The notes: generated by a model from the letters alone, not told the origin. 64,000 nt of DNA from Affinundibacterium flavidum (GCF_014284175.1 NZ_JACOGA010000004.1:1-64000); one strand, 5' to 3'; numbered from the stretch's first letter, positions 30,620 through 40,390 are shown. Translations and numbers: made by a program.

Positions 30620-31861
30620 CTATTGATGTAAAGGGCTGGGACGAAGCGCGTATTTTTCGATAAATTGTTGTATGCCTAAGGGGTGCATTTTTTTCCAACT
30701 CTCGAATTCAGTTCGGTACGATTCATCAAAGAAAAATATAAATATTGCAGCCTCGATCTGCCCATCTTTTACAAACTGACGCAACTGCTGCAACAAAGGG
30801 TCTCGCAATTTGGCGTTTTCGTGTTCCTCATAGAATATGCTTTTCCAGCTAAGACGCTCTGTGTCAAATGGGCTCGTCACCTTACTCATTGACTTGACAT
30901 TCGCATCCCCAGATTTCTTAGCTGCAAGAAAATTGGCTTTGCTTATGCCATATTGCAACCAAATGGCACTATCAACATCGCCTCCCTTAGCGTCGATCTT
31001 GGGATCAATTTCTATCGTGTAATTTTGCGCTCCATCTTTGTTGTTGACTTTCAGATGGACAGGGCGCTTCGCATTTAAGGCCTGCAAGGGACGATCGCTT
31101 ATCTGAGTCAATGCTGAATATTGATCCCAAGCAGGTAAATAGTTAGGCTGAATTTCTATCGATTTCAACAAAGACAATTTCACCATTTCTATAGGGCGTC
31201 CCATTTTTGTCTGCGCATGCGCCAAAAAACGCCACGCCTGAAAATTACGTGGATTGATGTCGATCGATTTTCGGTAACGAATCTCTGCCTCATCAAATTT
31301 AGCTAATTGAAAGTAGCAATCCCCAGCGTACAAGATCGCTTCAGCAAATGTTGGATCGAGGGCGAAGGCTTTTTCATATTTGTTGATAGCGGCTAAAAAG
31401 TCACGACTTTGAAAAAGACGCTCGGCCTCATTGAAACTATCCATCGCCTCCCGATTTGCGGGGGTAATCCCCGGTGTTGAGGGAGCAGCCAATGAACGCA
31501 ATGTCTCTTGTGCCAAAGGATCTCCCACGAATAACTCAAGCGCACGAGAAGCCGCAGCTCGCGCTCTATCGCGATATTCTTCGATGTATTGGGGATCAGT
31601 TTTGGTCGATGCAAACAAATAAAGTGCCGCTGTATGCGACCATGGCCCTGAAGCTTTTGGATCAGCTTTACTAGCCAAACTAAATTTCTCCAGCGCTTCA
31701 TTGATTTCTAATTTCGACCACAAAACATTTCCTTCTTGAATCAACGATTTTGATTTCGCGTTTCCAAACAGTGTGTCCTCGTCAGTTTGGGCATATACAC
31801 CAAACGCGAACTGACAACACAGAAAGAATACTATCCTTAAGAGGTACTTAGTCATGGTCAT
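30620..31861 (-). CDS. Periplasmic tetratricopeptide-repeat protein
   Basis: A signal peptide (MTKYLLRIVFFLC...VYAQ) is followed by TPR-type helical repeats. These span about residues 35-260 and include clear units with A-x-x-x-Y/F spacing such as FNEAERLFQSRDFLAAINKY, FAEAILYAGDCYFQLAKFDE and NFQAWRFLAHAQ. The C-terminal third (about 270-410) has no recognisable domain. TPR arrays mediate protein-protein contacts. I chose the ATG at 31861; the frame opens at a GTG at 31876 and another ATG lies at 31855. None has a strong Shine-Dalgarno. It precedes the giant-protein cluster in the same orientation, but a pseudogene and a separate promoter lie between, so co-transcription is doubtful. Confidence 0.85.
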   Translation of the reverse strand: MTMTKYLLRIVFFLCCQFAFGVYAQTDEDTLFGNAKSKSLIQEGNVLWSKLEINEALEKFSLASKADPKASGPWSHTAALYLFASTKTDPQYIEEYRDRARAAASRALELFVGDPLAQETLRSLAAPSTPGITPANREAMDSFNEAERLFQSRDFLAAINKYEKAFALDPTFAEAILYAGDCYFQLAKFDEAEIRYRKSIDINPRNFQAWRFLAHAQTKMGRPIEMVKLSLLKSIEIQPNYLPAWDQYSALTQISDRPLQALNAKRPVHLKVNNKDGAQNYTIEIDPKIDAKGGDVDSAIWLQYGISKANFLAAKKSGDANVKSMSKVTSPFDTERLSWKSIFYEEHENAKLRDPLLQQLRQFVKDGQIEAAIFIFFFDESYRTEFESWKKMHPLGIQQFIEKYALRPSPLHQ

Positions 31862-31876
31862 AAAATGAGAGTGCAC

Positions 31877-32215
31877 TAGAAATTATCAATCAAAAAATTC
31901 AAGAAACCGACTAGAAATCATGTTCTGGGACATGCAAAAGAAGTTCGCGACAGGTCGAATCTCTATCGCGTTATGCCAGTTAGAATTACTCTTTGCTGGC
32001 CGTTTAACAGCACAGAGTATTGCCCACTTTTGATGATGCAGGATTCAAATTATTGCATTTCAATATATATCTTTGGCTTCATAGAGAAGACATCAATTAG
32101 TGCGCTCAGCAATTGCACCCTCTGTATGAGATATTCGGACCGGTTTTTTATGCGCGGCAACACCCAAGCAGAAATTATATTGGCAACCTAAAAGCATATT
32201 GCTCGCTATTAGGAT
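31877..32215. other. Gene-free stretch between the SRPBCC and TPR genes
   Basis: About 340 bp without a credible gene on either strand. It must hold the promoter of the TPR gene, but I could not single out a convincing pair of boxes. Short open frames here have no family resemblance. Confidence 0.5.
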
Positions 32216-32662
32216 CTAACCTGGAATCTCTGGTTCAACCAAATTCGCTAATTGCACCAAAGACTCTTGCCAGCCCAAGTAACACATTTCTACAGGAATC
32301 ATTTCTGGGATACCTTCCTGTGTCACGCTCAACTCAGTGCCGCACAAGACTTGCTTGAAACTCACCGTCACCGTCATCACCCCCGGCATATTCGGATCAT
32401 CAAATTGATCGGTGTAACGCAATAGCGATCCAGGCACCATTTCCAAATATTCACCACCGAAAGAATGCCCATTGCCAGTTGAAAAATTACGGAAAGACAT
32501 TTTAAATGTCCCGCCAACTTTCGGATCCATATGATGTACCTGACAGGTAAATCCAAAAGGCGGAATCCATTTCGCCATTGCATCTGCTTCAACAAAAGCG
32601 CGATAGAGTTTGTCAGGATTGGTGCGTATTACCCGGTGTAATTTGACTGTGTTGGTTGACAT
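32216..32662 (-). CDS. SRPBCC/AHSA1-family protein
   Basis: At 148 aa this has the size and pattern of an AHSA1-type START-like fold: N-terminal VKLHRVIRTNPDKLYRAFVE, MAKWIPP, GGTFKMSF, FGGEYLEMVPG, and C-terminal VEMCYLGWQESL, close to the usual GWxxxLxxL ending. Such small cytoplasmic proteins bind hydrophobic ligands and are widely annotated only at family level. A strong Shine-Dalgarno (GAGGAG) lies 6 nt before the ATG. It probably stands alone; the neighbouring gene on the same strand starts 80 bp further upstream. Confidence 0.85.
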   Translation of the reverse strand: MSTNTVKLHRVIRTNPDKLYRAFVEADAMAKWIPPFGFTCQVHHMDPKVGGTFKMSFRNFSTGNGHSFGGEYLEMVPGSLLRYTDQFDDPNMPGVMTVTVSFKQVLCGTELSVTQEGIPEMIPVEMCYLGWQESLVQLANLVEPEIPG

Positions 32663-32742
32663 GTTGTCTCCTCATTGTTTGCATAAATTTGGACTAATTT
32701 TCATTAATTTACGGTACTAATTTCACCAATGTACACAATAGC

Positions 32743-33324
32743 TTACAGGCTTTTTAAATGCATTAACTGCTCATGCGTCAAAATCTCTGCTTGCGCAACG
32801 GGGCGACCTTCCGCGTTAAACAGAGGCGATTTTTTATAACTACCGCTAAGCCGTGCCGACAAAGTCATCCCCATAAAACGTAACACAACAGGTAGCACAC
32901 CTTTCTGTACTGGTTTAGGTTCACCAAGTGCTGCTTGTGTCTCCATCCAGGCAGTCACCGAGCCAAAATCCTTGCCGACATGGGCTTTATCCAATGCGCT
33001 GTGTATCAAACCGATAAACGCCATTTTAGGATCAAGCATGACATTACCTAAGGGTGTTTTGCAACAAGCCGCATACCAACGCACCATGCCCTTATCACTC
33101 AAACGTACGGCAGCAAGATGCTCACGACCTTGAACAAAGCGCAGACGCGCCTGACTCACTTGCACAATTTCGGTTCCGCCTTGCGCATCCAAAACCTGCT
33201 CGCCGCGTCCGAGAAAATGCGCGAAAGCCCGACAATCAGTGCAATAACAGACGATATGATTGTGTGTTCCCTCGCCTTCCAAATGCGCCCGAACTTCGCC
33301 GCATTGACATTGAATAGTGTGCAT
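32743..33324 (-). CDS. DUF6151/GFA-like zinc-binding protein
   Basis: The 193-aa protein begins MHTIQCQCGEVRAHLEG with a later CYCTDCRAF and ACCKTPLGN. These paired Cys motifs resemble the zinc sites of the CENP-V/GFA fold (glutathione-dependent formaldehyde-activating-like). The rest matches what I recall of DUF6151 proteins. No enzymatic function has been demonstrated for this subgroup, so only the fold and metal binding are suggested. It is probably cytoplasmic because no signal or membrane segment is seen. Confidence 0.8.
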   Translation of the reverse strand: MHTIQCQCGEVRAHLEGEGTHNHIVCYCTDCRAFAHFLGRGEQVLDAQGGTEIVQVSQARLRFVQGREHLAAVRLSDKGMVRWYAACCKTPLGNVMLDPKMAFIGLIHSALDKAHVGKDFGSVTAWMETQAALGEPKPVQKGVLPVVLRFMGMTLSARLSGSYKKSPLFNAEGRPVAQAEILTHEQLMHLKSL

Positions 33325-33395
33325 CGTAAATTTCCAAATTAAAATAAATGGACAGAATCAAACAAAGACAGCAATTTTCTACAACAATTAAGCGG

Positions 33396-33746
33396 CTAGC
33401 GGTTACTAGATTTTTTTAATCGATTTCTGCGCGATGCTCGATTACGCAATCTTGACAAAATCAAACCCTGTTTTACAGAAGGCGATTGTTCCTCAGACGC
33501 TACTTTCAAACCGCGAATACCCAAATATGCAAGTACTAAGCCAGCACACAACAGCAACCATGCTTCCATAAAAGTTGCAAATTGTCCATACAGTGCTTTC
33601 AACATCGTAGCAATCCAAGCCTGACGTTTGAGTTCAGACAAATAAGAGTGGTCGGCGAATAAAATCGATACCGCTATGAGTATGAATAACATGCCGACAA
33701 AGAAAATTCCAGCTCCAAAAATTTTATTTCGCATCATCATGTTCAT
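33396..33746 (-). CDS. Small membrane protein of unknown function, 116 aa
   Basis: Two clear transmembrane helices are visible (about residues 8-30 and 60-80), followed by a basic tail rich in Arg and Lys. No family is recognised. Its start overlaps the end of the upstream membrane-protein gene by 23 bp, so the two are almost certainly co-transcribed and perhaps translationally coupled. Several in-frame ATGs cluster at the start (residues 1, 3, 4 and 5), so the exact start is uncertain. Confidence 0.75.
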   Translation of the reverse strand: MNMMMRNKIFGAGIFFVGMLFILIAVSILFADHSYLSELKRQAWIATMLKALYGQFATFMEAWLLLCAGLVLAYLGIRGLKVASEEQSPSVKQGLILSRLRNRASRRNRLKKSSNR

Positions 33747-34245
33747 TCGATGAATGATGGGATTGGTGCACGCGATACATGGCCACGCAAAATGCTAGCA
33801 CAGCCGCCGCGATACAAAGCCAATGTAAGATGTTGAGTGACAGTAAATGCAAAAACGGATTCATCGCAACAAAAGGAGCGAAAGGTTGAACATCACTATG
33901 CATGATGCCATCAAGCACAATATGTGAATACACGCCGATTACCGCACCAAGAGAAACCTGTTCTATTGACAGCTTCGACCATTCGTAAAAATCGGGAATC
34001 CATGTCTTACGTTTTTGAACCTTGCGGAGCCCTATAAAGATTAAGACGACTATAGGGATAAAAAAAGACGATCCGAGAAAACTATGAAAAAAACGATGCA
34101 CGGGAAACTGTCCACTCAGCATGTAATAAGCAGGTTCGAGATCCAATAAAACATTACTCAGTGCAAATGCAATAAAGCTGATCTTCTGAGGAAAGAGTGC
34201 CTGAATTGCGGCGCCTGGACCGAAATGAAATGGCGTAATAGGCAT
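33724..34245 (-). CDS. Putative membrane-bound metal-dependent hydrolase (DUF457-like)
   Basis: The 173-aa protein opens with MPITPFHFGPGAA and has LDLEPAYYML, VHRFFHSFLG and SHIVLDGIMHSD. This His/Asp-rich pattern with several membrane helices is typical of the YdjM/DUF457-like membrane hydrolase superfamily. Conserved His and Asp residues in TPFH, HRFFH and HIVLDGxxH could bind metal. The substrate is unknown. It is the first gene of a two-gene unit with the 116-aa membrane protein. Confidence 0.75.
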   Translation of the reverse strand: MPITPFHFGPGAAIQALFPQKISFIAFALSNVLLDLEPAYYMLSGQFPVHRFFHSFLGSSFFIPIVVLIFIGLRKVQKRKTWIPDFYEWSKLSIEQVSLGAVIGVYSHIVLDGIMHSDVQPFAPFVAMNPFLHLLSLNILHWLCIAAAVLAFCVAMYRVHQSHHSSNEHDDAK

Positions 34246-34366
34246 GTTCTAAGTAACTTATTTAACCTCTAATGTCACCTACGCTGCTGACGACAAGTAA
34301 TCTGGGCTCATTTCATCAATGTTTTTGTCACTTCATTTCTTGAAAAACACACACTATCTTAGAGCA

Positions 34367-34428
34367 GCTCCCGCACGTCAGGTACGGGAGCAATGCTGAC
34401 TAAGCTCGGGCTAGGCTTATAGCCTAAG
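34367..34428 (-). terminator. Two consecutive hairpins downstream of the MFS transporter gene
   Basis: GCTCCCG (34367-34373) pairs with CGGGAGC (34385-34391). A second stem, TAGGCT/AGCCTA around a 3-nt loop, lies at 34412-34426. Both follow the transporter stop on the minus strand. There is no T-run, so they may be 3' processing or Rho-related structures rather than intrinsic terminators. Confidence 0.45.
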
Positions 34429-34444
34429 CGCCACTCATCAAGAA

Positions 34445-35815
34445 TTATAACAATACTTCTGATTGTTCAGTAGCCTCCTGGGCTAGCGCAGAACCGCCTT
34501 TCCAACTACGAATAGCATGACCCTTAACTGCATACAACAAAATGATCACATAGCATGGCAACAGAACCCAATAGGCACTTTGGGCGCTACCAGTATCGGA
34601 AAAATGACCGTATATCATCGGCAATAAAGCGCCGCCTGCAATACCCATAATTAAGAGTGCTGAACCACTCGCTGTGTATTTGCCTAATCCTTCCAGAGCC
34701 AAGGGCCAGATTGAAGGCCAGACCAGTGCATTCGCCAGACCTAGCAGCGCCAGAAACATCACTGTATTTGGCACTTCTGGCACACCCACCCACGCAATCA
34801 GATAATGCGACATAGTGGTATCCGTCGCTGAACTCAGAATCACACCCGCCGTAAAACCCATGCCACTGACCGCAGACAATAGTAAGGCCGCTTTTTGTGA
34901 TAGCCATCGTGGGATGCAAGTGGCACCAAGCAAGTAGCCGAGCGCCATAAAACTCATGGTATAGGACGTTAAAACGGCGAAGTGATTCACGCCCAAATGA
35001 TGTCCATACAATCCTATCGTATCGCCCGCGATAACTTCTACGCCGACATAGGCGAATAGAGCAACTGCACCTAGCACCAACTGTGGAAATTGAAATACGC
35101 CAAAGCGCCGCACTTCGGTTGCACTTTGATTGTCTTCCACATCCAGTTCAGGGAGCTTCGAAAAATGGATAAGCAACATAAACAAAACTAAACCAGCGGC
35201 CATCACCGCATACGGATAAATCAGACGCGAGGATAATTCAGCACGTAAAATTTCTTTTGCCGTTTGATCGAGCGCAGCCAGCGCGGTTCCTGAGTATTGC
35301 TCCATGCCAGACAGGATCAGTGCGGAAAAAATCATCGGCACCACAATTCCCGCACCTTTATTAAATAAGCCCATGACACTGATACGCATCGCTGCACTGT
35401 CACGCGATCCTATGCAAACAATATAAGGATTGATGGCCGTTTGCATTAAGGTCATCCCGGTCGCCAAAGTGAATAAGGCCAGCAAGAACAAGCCGTAGTA
35501 GCTCGATTTTGCAGCTGGAATAAACAATAAAGCGCCGACCGCCATAACACCCAGACTGAGCGTCATTCCATTTTTATAGCCAATGCGACTAAGGATAGCC
35601 GCAGATGGTAATGCCATCACGGTGTACGCAATATAAAACGCAAAAGTCACCCACAGTGCTTGAAAATCATTGAGATCACAAACGATCTTCAAGAATGGAA
35701 TTAATGATCCATTGAGCCAGGTAACAAATCCCAAAATAAAAAATAAAAGGCTGATAAAAAACATCGCCATCACAACACTCTTGGTTGATCCAGCGGCTTG
35801 AACAGGCTTGGTCAT
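34445..35815 (-). CDS. Sugar MFS transporter, glucose/galactose (FucP/GluP-like) type
   Basis: A 456-aa protein with about 12 membrane helices. Its start region (FFILGFVTWLNGSLIPFLK) and GMTLMQTAINPYIVCIG match the fucose/glucose-galactose permease branch of the major facilitator superfamily, which uses proton symport across the inner membrane. The frame opens at a GTG at 35827, but that codon lies inside the Shine-Dalgarno (GTGGAAA), so the ATG at 35815 is preferred. It lies downstream of a sugar-type TonB receptor on the same strand. A plausible flow is receptor across the outer membrane, then this permease across the inner membrane. The exact sugar is not determinable. Confidence 0.9.
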   Translation of the reverse strand: MTKPVQAAGSTKSVVMAMFFISLLFFILGFVTWLNGSLIPFLKIVCDLNDFQALWVTFAFYIAYTVMALPSAAILSRIGYKNGMTLSLGVMAVGALLFIPAAKSSYYGLFLLALFTLATGMTLMQTAINPYIVCIGSRDSAAMRISVMGLFNKGAGIVVPMIFSALILSGMEQYSGTALAALDQTAKEILRAELSSRLIYPYAVMAAGLVLFMLLIHFSKLPELDVEDNQSATEVRRFGVFQFPQLVLGAVALFAYVGVEVIAGDTIGLYGHHLGVNHFAVLTSYTMSFMALGYLLGATCIPRWLSQKAALLLSAVSGMGFTAGVILSSATDTTMSHYLIAWVGVPEVPNTVMFLALLGLANALVWPSIWPLALEGLGKYTASGSALLIMGIAGGALLPMIYGHFSDTGSAQSAYWVLLPCYVIILLYAVKGHAIRSWKGGSALAQEATEQSEVLL

Positions 35816-35929
35816 AACGATTTCCACAATAGATTAAAACTGAGAACCGATTGAGCTAAGGTTCTATGCAACAGAAGAAAAGCCCATGTGAATGGCGACA
35901 CGCACAAAGGTTTCACTTCACAAGCTATC

Positions 35930-35964
35930 TTGATGCGGACGTGCAAACAGCACATCCGCATCAA
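35930..35964 (-). terminator. Strong nested hairpin between TonB receptor and MFS transporter genes
   Basis: TTGATGCGGA (35930-35939) and TCCGCATCAA (35955-35964) are perfectly complementary, and GTGC/GCAC pair inside. It sits 20 bp after the receptor stop. Without a T-run it may stabilise the receptor mRNA end or lower transporter expression rather than stop transcription. Confidence 0.6.
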
Positions 35965-35984
35965 GGCGAGCCATCGAAGTCAGA

Positions 35985-38597
35985 TCAGAACTTCGCGCGG
36001 ACACCGACGCTATAACGCGCCCCATTTTCATACACACCTAAAGGCAAACCATCCGTCGTATTACTACGCACCAAAGCATTCGTAATATTGACTGCAGTAG
36101 CGAAGAGACTGATTTTCGGTGTCACATCGTAGCTGGCCGTCGCATCCCACTGGCCATAGGCACTGTTGACAACCTGACCGCCCATGGTTTGTCCACCAAA
36201 TGATTCGGAACGGTAGTTATATGATAAACGCGTGCTAATACCATTTTTTTCGTAGTAGGCACTGGCGTTGAATTGATCTCTGGAGTTACCCAATACTTTC
36301 AAACCTGGCGCACCATTCACACTACCGGCTTTCGCATCGGTGAAAGTGTAGTTGAATACAGCACCAAAACCCGTGTTGCCAAAAGCCTGCTGCCATTGCA
36401 CTTCGAAACCTTTAATGTCTGCACCATTATCAGCATTATGTGGACGTGTCACCGTATAGGTTTTACCATCCACCACTTCGGATTTATCAGACTTGTAGGT
36501 AAAGGTATCAAGCTGTTTCACAAACGCCGTCGCAGAAAATAAAGACGCATCGGAGAAATACCATTCCGCACCCACTTCGGCCTGATTCGCATGCACTGGC
36601 TTTAATAGTGGATTTCCAGCAGTGGCCTTCGTCAATACCGTACCGTCAACCGTAAATGCAGGGCTCAACAAATCAAAAGTTTGACGTGCCATGGCTTTCG
36701 AAATCGCGCCACGAATAATCAAATCTTTGCGCAAATCGTAAACCATATTCAAACTTGGCAAGACGTCGTTGTAATCATTCGTAACGCTGATCGCTTTGTA
36801 ACCGATAGAGGAATTACCTAAAAATCCAGAGGAAGTTTGCTGCGTCTTAACCAAACGCACACCAAAGTCACCGCGTAACTTATCAATGGCGTAATCCGCT
36901 TTAATATAGGTCGCCGTGATTTTTTCTTTGATCGTGTAGTTCTGACTTGGCACACTCGCATACGTCATTGCCTTATCAAACATCGGTACACCTTTGCTGG
37001 CAACCAAGGCATCATCGAACCAAGCGTACTGTGTTAAAGCACCTTGTGATCCAGCTGCCTGACTGAGCATAGGTGAAGCACCCGAAGACAAGTCTGCTAA
37101 GGAGAAAGACTGCCAGCCTGCAGATTTATCATCAGCATTGCCTTGAATGCGCGTATTTTGCAAAGTATTGTCGCGATATTTCAAGCCAACTTTGACTGCT
37201 TTAATGATGGAACCGGTGATATCAAAACTCACATCGCCTTGTGCATAATTCTCCTTACCTTCCATCTTACGGATGCGGTCGTCGCCCGTTTTCAAAGTCA
37301 AGGCTTTCGGATCAAGAGGGCTAATATCCAAATACTTCACACCAAATTGATCGCGACCCATATCGATTTGAGTACGAGTATCACCTTCCATCCAAAAATG
37401 TCTGTCGTGTGTACTACCACCTTGACTATTAGTGGAACCTACCTGTGCATGTGCTTTCCAGTTATCGCCTTCGTAAGTTCCATCCAAATCGAGCACGTTT
37501 GTTTTGATATAGGATTGGCGATAAATAGGCTCAAACGATACGCCCGTTTTAGGCCCCAGAATGCCACCGACCAACGCCTTGGTGCCGTCTGAGGTAGTAA
37601 TGAATTTGGGATTGGTCACACGAATATTGCCCTTCGCATCGGCCAGACCACCAGCTTGCCACAAATAGTTTTGATTATTATTGTCCATCTCCATGTCTGA
37701 ATTCATATAATTCATGACGATATCGACGTCGCTATTTGGCTTGAATTGCAGCGCAACATTAGTCGTTGTACGCTCACGATCTTGACGGAAAATTGCCGAG
37801 CCGCCACCCCAAGCAGCATAAGCAGGCGTGGAGACACCATTTTGATCCACAATAGTGTATTTACCGTCATCAAAAAATTCTAAGCCATCACGACGCATGG
37901 TGCGCTTTTGCTTGTTCACGGCCACCATCACACCAAAGGTTTTGTCGTCGCTCTTCCAGTTCATCAAGCCCGATAATTGTGGATCTGTTTTTCCTGGCAA
38001 TTTGCTGTAGACCGCTTCGACTGAGGCTTGCAAGGTTAATTGATCTTTGAATGCCAATGGCTTGCGCGTTTGCACGATCACCAAGCCACCGATACTACCT
38101 TCATCCAAATCCGCTGATGGGCTCTTATAAATATTCAAGCTACCGACAATTTCTGAAGGCAATACATCATAGTTAAAGCTGCGCGTTTGCGCTTCATTCA
38201 GCCACCACTCAGAAGACGAAACAGCCTGTCCATTTAATTGCGTCATATTCAAATTTTTGTCAGTACCACGAACAAAAATCGCTTTACCTTCGCCCCAACT
38301 ACGGTCAACCGAAATACCTGGAACACGCTGCAAAGAATCAGCCACATTCTTATCTGGAAATTTGCCTAAGTCTTCTGCATTCACTGTATCGACGATATTT
38401 TGTGCATCACGTTTTCCCGCCAGATTTTTTTTCAAAGTATCGCGAATACCACGTACTTCGATGGACTGTGTTTCTTGCGTAGCTTTTGTTTCTTGCGCTG
38501 CTTGTGGTGCGGCATACACAACTTGCATCGATGCAGTGCCCAGCATGACGGCGATCAGATTGGGGATTAATTTTTTCTTGAATACTGGCTTAGCCAT
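35985..38597 (-). CDS. TonB-dependent receptor, carbohydrate-type
   Basis: An 870-aa outer-membrane receptor. The signal peptide ends VVYA-A. A TonB-box-like segment (SIEVRGIRD) and a plug domain with FPDKNVADSLQRVPGISVDR, FVRGTDKNLNMTQLNGQ and KSPSADLDEGSIGG place it in the Caulobacter/Xanthomonas-type TonB receptor family, often tied to sugar uptake. The barrel ends in Phe (GVRAKF), the normal outer-membrane assembly signal. The Shine-Dalgarno is strong (AGGAG, 7 nt). It heads the receptor-MFS pair; neighbouring periplasmic sugar-binding proteins support a sugar substrate. The ligand is not identifiable. Confidence 0.93.
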   Translation of the reverse strand: MAKPVFKKKLIPNLIAVMLGTASMQVVYAAPQAAQETKATQETQSIEVRGIRDTLKKNLAGKRDAQNIVDTVNAEDLGKFPDKNVADSLQRVPGISVDRSWGEGKAIFVRGTDKNLNMTQLNGQAVSSSEWWLNEAQTRSFNYDVLPSEIVGSLNIYKSPSADLDEGSIGGLVIVQTRKPLAFKDQLTLQASVEAVYSKLPGKTDPQLSGLMNWKSDDKTFGVMVAVNKQKRTMRRDGLEFFDDGKYTIVDQNGVSTPAYAAWGGGSAIFRQDRERTTTNVALQFKPNSDVDIVMNYMNSDMEMDNNNQNYLWQAGGLADAKGNIRVTNPKFITTSDGTKALVGGILGPKTGVSFEPIYRQSYIKTNVLDLDGTYEGDNWKAHAQVGSTNSQGGSTHDRHFWMEGDTRTQIDMGRDQFGVKYLDISPLDPKALTLKTGDDRIRKMEGKENYAQGDVSFDITGSIIKAVKVGLKYRDNTLQNTRIQGNADDKSAGWQSFSLADLSSGASPMLSQAAGSQGALTQYAWFDDALVASKGVPMFDKAMTYASVPSQNYTIKEKITATYIKADYAIDKLRGDFGVRLVKTQQTSSGFLGNSSIGYKAISVTNDYNDVLPSLNMVYDLRKDLIIRGAISKAMARQTFDLLSPAFTVDGTVLTKATAGNPLLKPVHANQAEVGAEWYFSDASLFSATAFVKQLDTFTYKSDKSEVVDGKTYTVTRPHNADNGADIKGFEVQWQQAFGNTGFGAVFNYTFTDAKAGSVNGAPGLKVLGNSRDQFNASAYYEKNGISTRLSYNYRSESFGGQTMGGQVVNSAYGQWDATASYDVTPKISLFATAVNITNALVRSNTTDGLPLGVYENGARYSVGVRAKF

Positions 38598-38781
38598 GTA
38601 AAGTCTCCTGTGGATTAATTTATTACTGCTGTAAATATGACGAACTACTATTCATAAAACCAAACAAACACGTACCACTACCACCTGCTACTACCTCGTC
38701 ATGGCACGTGCTCAACGGGGTAAAAAAACACAGACGCTAAACCTGGTTACAACACGCTGTGCTCTCGAAAAAATTTCTTAC

Positions 38782-38814
38782 AAAAAAATTCCGGCACCGC
38801 GCTGGGCGCCGGAA
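38782..38814 (-). terminator. Rho-independent terminator of the downstream solute-binding-protein gene
   Basis: On the minus strand TTCCGGC and GCCGGAA arms (38789-38814) form a GC-rich stem, followed directly by seven T (38788-38782). It lies 28 bp after the stop of the binding-protein gene ending at 38843. Confidence 0.85.
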
Positions 38815-38842
38815 CAAATCACACGTCTTGGGGGAAGTATGA

Positions 38843-40090
38843 TCACTGCGAGTGTGGCTTAAACCACGTCAAATAAGCATTGTGAATTTTGAGTGCGGCA
38901 TCCCTGGGGCGGATGGTGCCGTTCAGCACTTGCGCATTCACACTCCACAATTCTTTTTGCCATTTTGCCTGCGCACTATTTAAAATCTGCGCATCAATTC
39001 TGATCGTCGACTCACAACTGGAACGCCATTCCATCATCTGCCGACTGATAGGATCACGCACGGCAATCAAGTGATTCGATAGTGAAAAAAAACCAGTCGC
39101 TCGATTGGTATAAATATCCGCAAATTCTTGCGAGCCTATCCATTCCAAAAATTGCAAAGCATCCTCTTTATTTTTTGATTTGCGATTGATACCTATACCG
39201 ATATCCATATGATCCAGGATGTAGCATGGCTCGCCCAGCTTGCGCACTGGTGGCGCGAATACTCCAAATTCCAAACCTGACACCTGATTAAAATAAGAAA
39301 TATCCCATGAACCCATAGGGTAAATTGCAGCTTGTCCTAAAGCGAAAAGATGCTGGCTATCACTGTAAGTTTGTGTACTAGCAGTTGGATTCAAATAAGT
39401 ACCTAACTTCGCTTCGTATTCCAACGCTGCAATAAATTCTTTGTCGGAGAACTTCGCTTTCCCGCTAATCAATGCTTTACGCCCTGTTTCACCATGCCAA
39501 AAATTAGGGCCGATACTGGTTAACACGGTTTGCGTTGCTTCCCATTGATCCGCCGTACCTAAAGCTAAGGGAACATAAGTGCGATGCTTTTTCACCGCGT
39601 CGAGCACAGAAATAAGTTCTGCATCTGTTCTGGGGATTTGCAGATTAAGTTTTTTGAAAATGCGTTTGTTGTACAAAAAACCGTGTATCACTGAAGCGAT
39701 AGGCATACAAAAAGTAGATTTATCATCGTCGCTTTGCCAAGCAAACAAGGCCGATGCCGGAAAGTTTTCCATCCCTGGCTTGTTATCTAATTTTTCCAAG
39801 AAACCTTGCCGGAACAAGGCTAAAGACGCATCAAATGGACGACAAGCAATCAGATCACCAGCACGCCCGCTTTTCAGGCGGCTCAAAAGCGCGGCATCAT
39901 AATCGGTTGGGGCAGTCGGCAAGAATTTGATTTCTATACCCGGATGCTTTTTATTGAAAGCCGGAATCAAGACGGTTTCCCATAAGAGCTTATCGTCGGC
40001 GCGCCAGCTTTCAATTACTAGCGTTCCTGCATGCACTACGTGAGCAGTGACGAGCGCAGACAAGCACAGAAAAAGCGAGATGAGTCTCAA
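38843..40090 (-). CDS. Family-1 extracellular solute-binding protein (sugar type)
   Basis: A 415-aa periplasmic protein with a signal peptide (MRLISLFLCLSALVTAHVVHA). The pattern is typical of family-1 sugar-binding proteins: VIESWRADDKLLWETVLIPAFNKKHPGIEIKFLP, FALGQAAIYPMGSWD (the usual ...AAM...GxW motif) and QFLEWIGSQEFADIY. Such proteins normally deliver sugars to an ABC importer, but no permease or ATPase gene lies in this window. The gap upstream (40091-40472) carries phased direct repeats that could bind the response regulator encoded nearby. Confidence 0.88.
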   Translation of the reverse strand: MRLISLFLCLSALVTAHVVHAGTLVIESWRADDKLLWETVLIPAFNKKHPGIEIKFLPTAPTDYDAALLSRLKSGRAGDLIACRPFDASLALFRQGFLEKLDNKPGMENFPASALFAWQSDDDKSTFCMPIASVIHGFLYNKRIFKKLNLQIPRTDAELISVLDAVKKHRTYVPLALGTADQWEATQTVLTSIGPNFWHGETGRKALISGKAKFSDKEFIAALEYEAKLGTYLNPTASTQTYSDSQHLFALGQAAIYPMGSWDISYFNQVSGLEFGVFAPPVRKLGEPCYILDHMDIGIGINRKSKNKEDALQFLEWIGSQEFADIYTNRATGFFSLSNHLIAVRDPISRQMMEWRSSCESTIRIDAQILNSAQAKWQKELWSVNAQVLNGTIRPRDAALKIHNAYLTWFKPHSQ

Positions 40091-40264
40091 AGGAAATCCT
40101 TACAAACATGAATTGACGAAACTAATGAACTCTCAGTGGCTGAAGTGACTGGAGTGCATGCTAGCATCGGCTTATTTGTAATGCCATTTTCCTTAAGCAG
40201 AATGGTGTAGACAACTTAAGCTATTGATTTTAAATAGCTTTATTAGTTTTCATCATTTAAGGGA

Positions 40265-40390
40265 TTACATTTCTTTACATACCATTCTGATTTCCGCCAG
40301 TCGGCAGAACGAAGTGGTATGGATGATGATTTGACCAACTCCAAGTTAGCTTACGTTTCTCAATATAAGCTTACAAAACTTTACAAAAGT
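40265..40390. promoter_or_regulatory. 10-bp-phased TTAC direct repeats, candidate OmpR-family regulator sites
   Basis: TTACAT occurs at 40265 and 40275. TTACGTTTCT at 40351, TTACAAAACT at 40371 and TTACAAAAGT at 40381 keep the same 10-bp register. Tandem direct repeats of this length are typical of OmpR/PhoB-family binding sites. They lie between the histidine kinase gene and the binding-protein gene starting at 40090, within the 382-bp gap. No other gene is seen in that gap. Confidence 0.5.
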
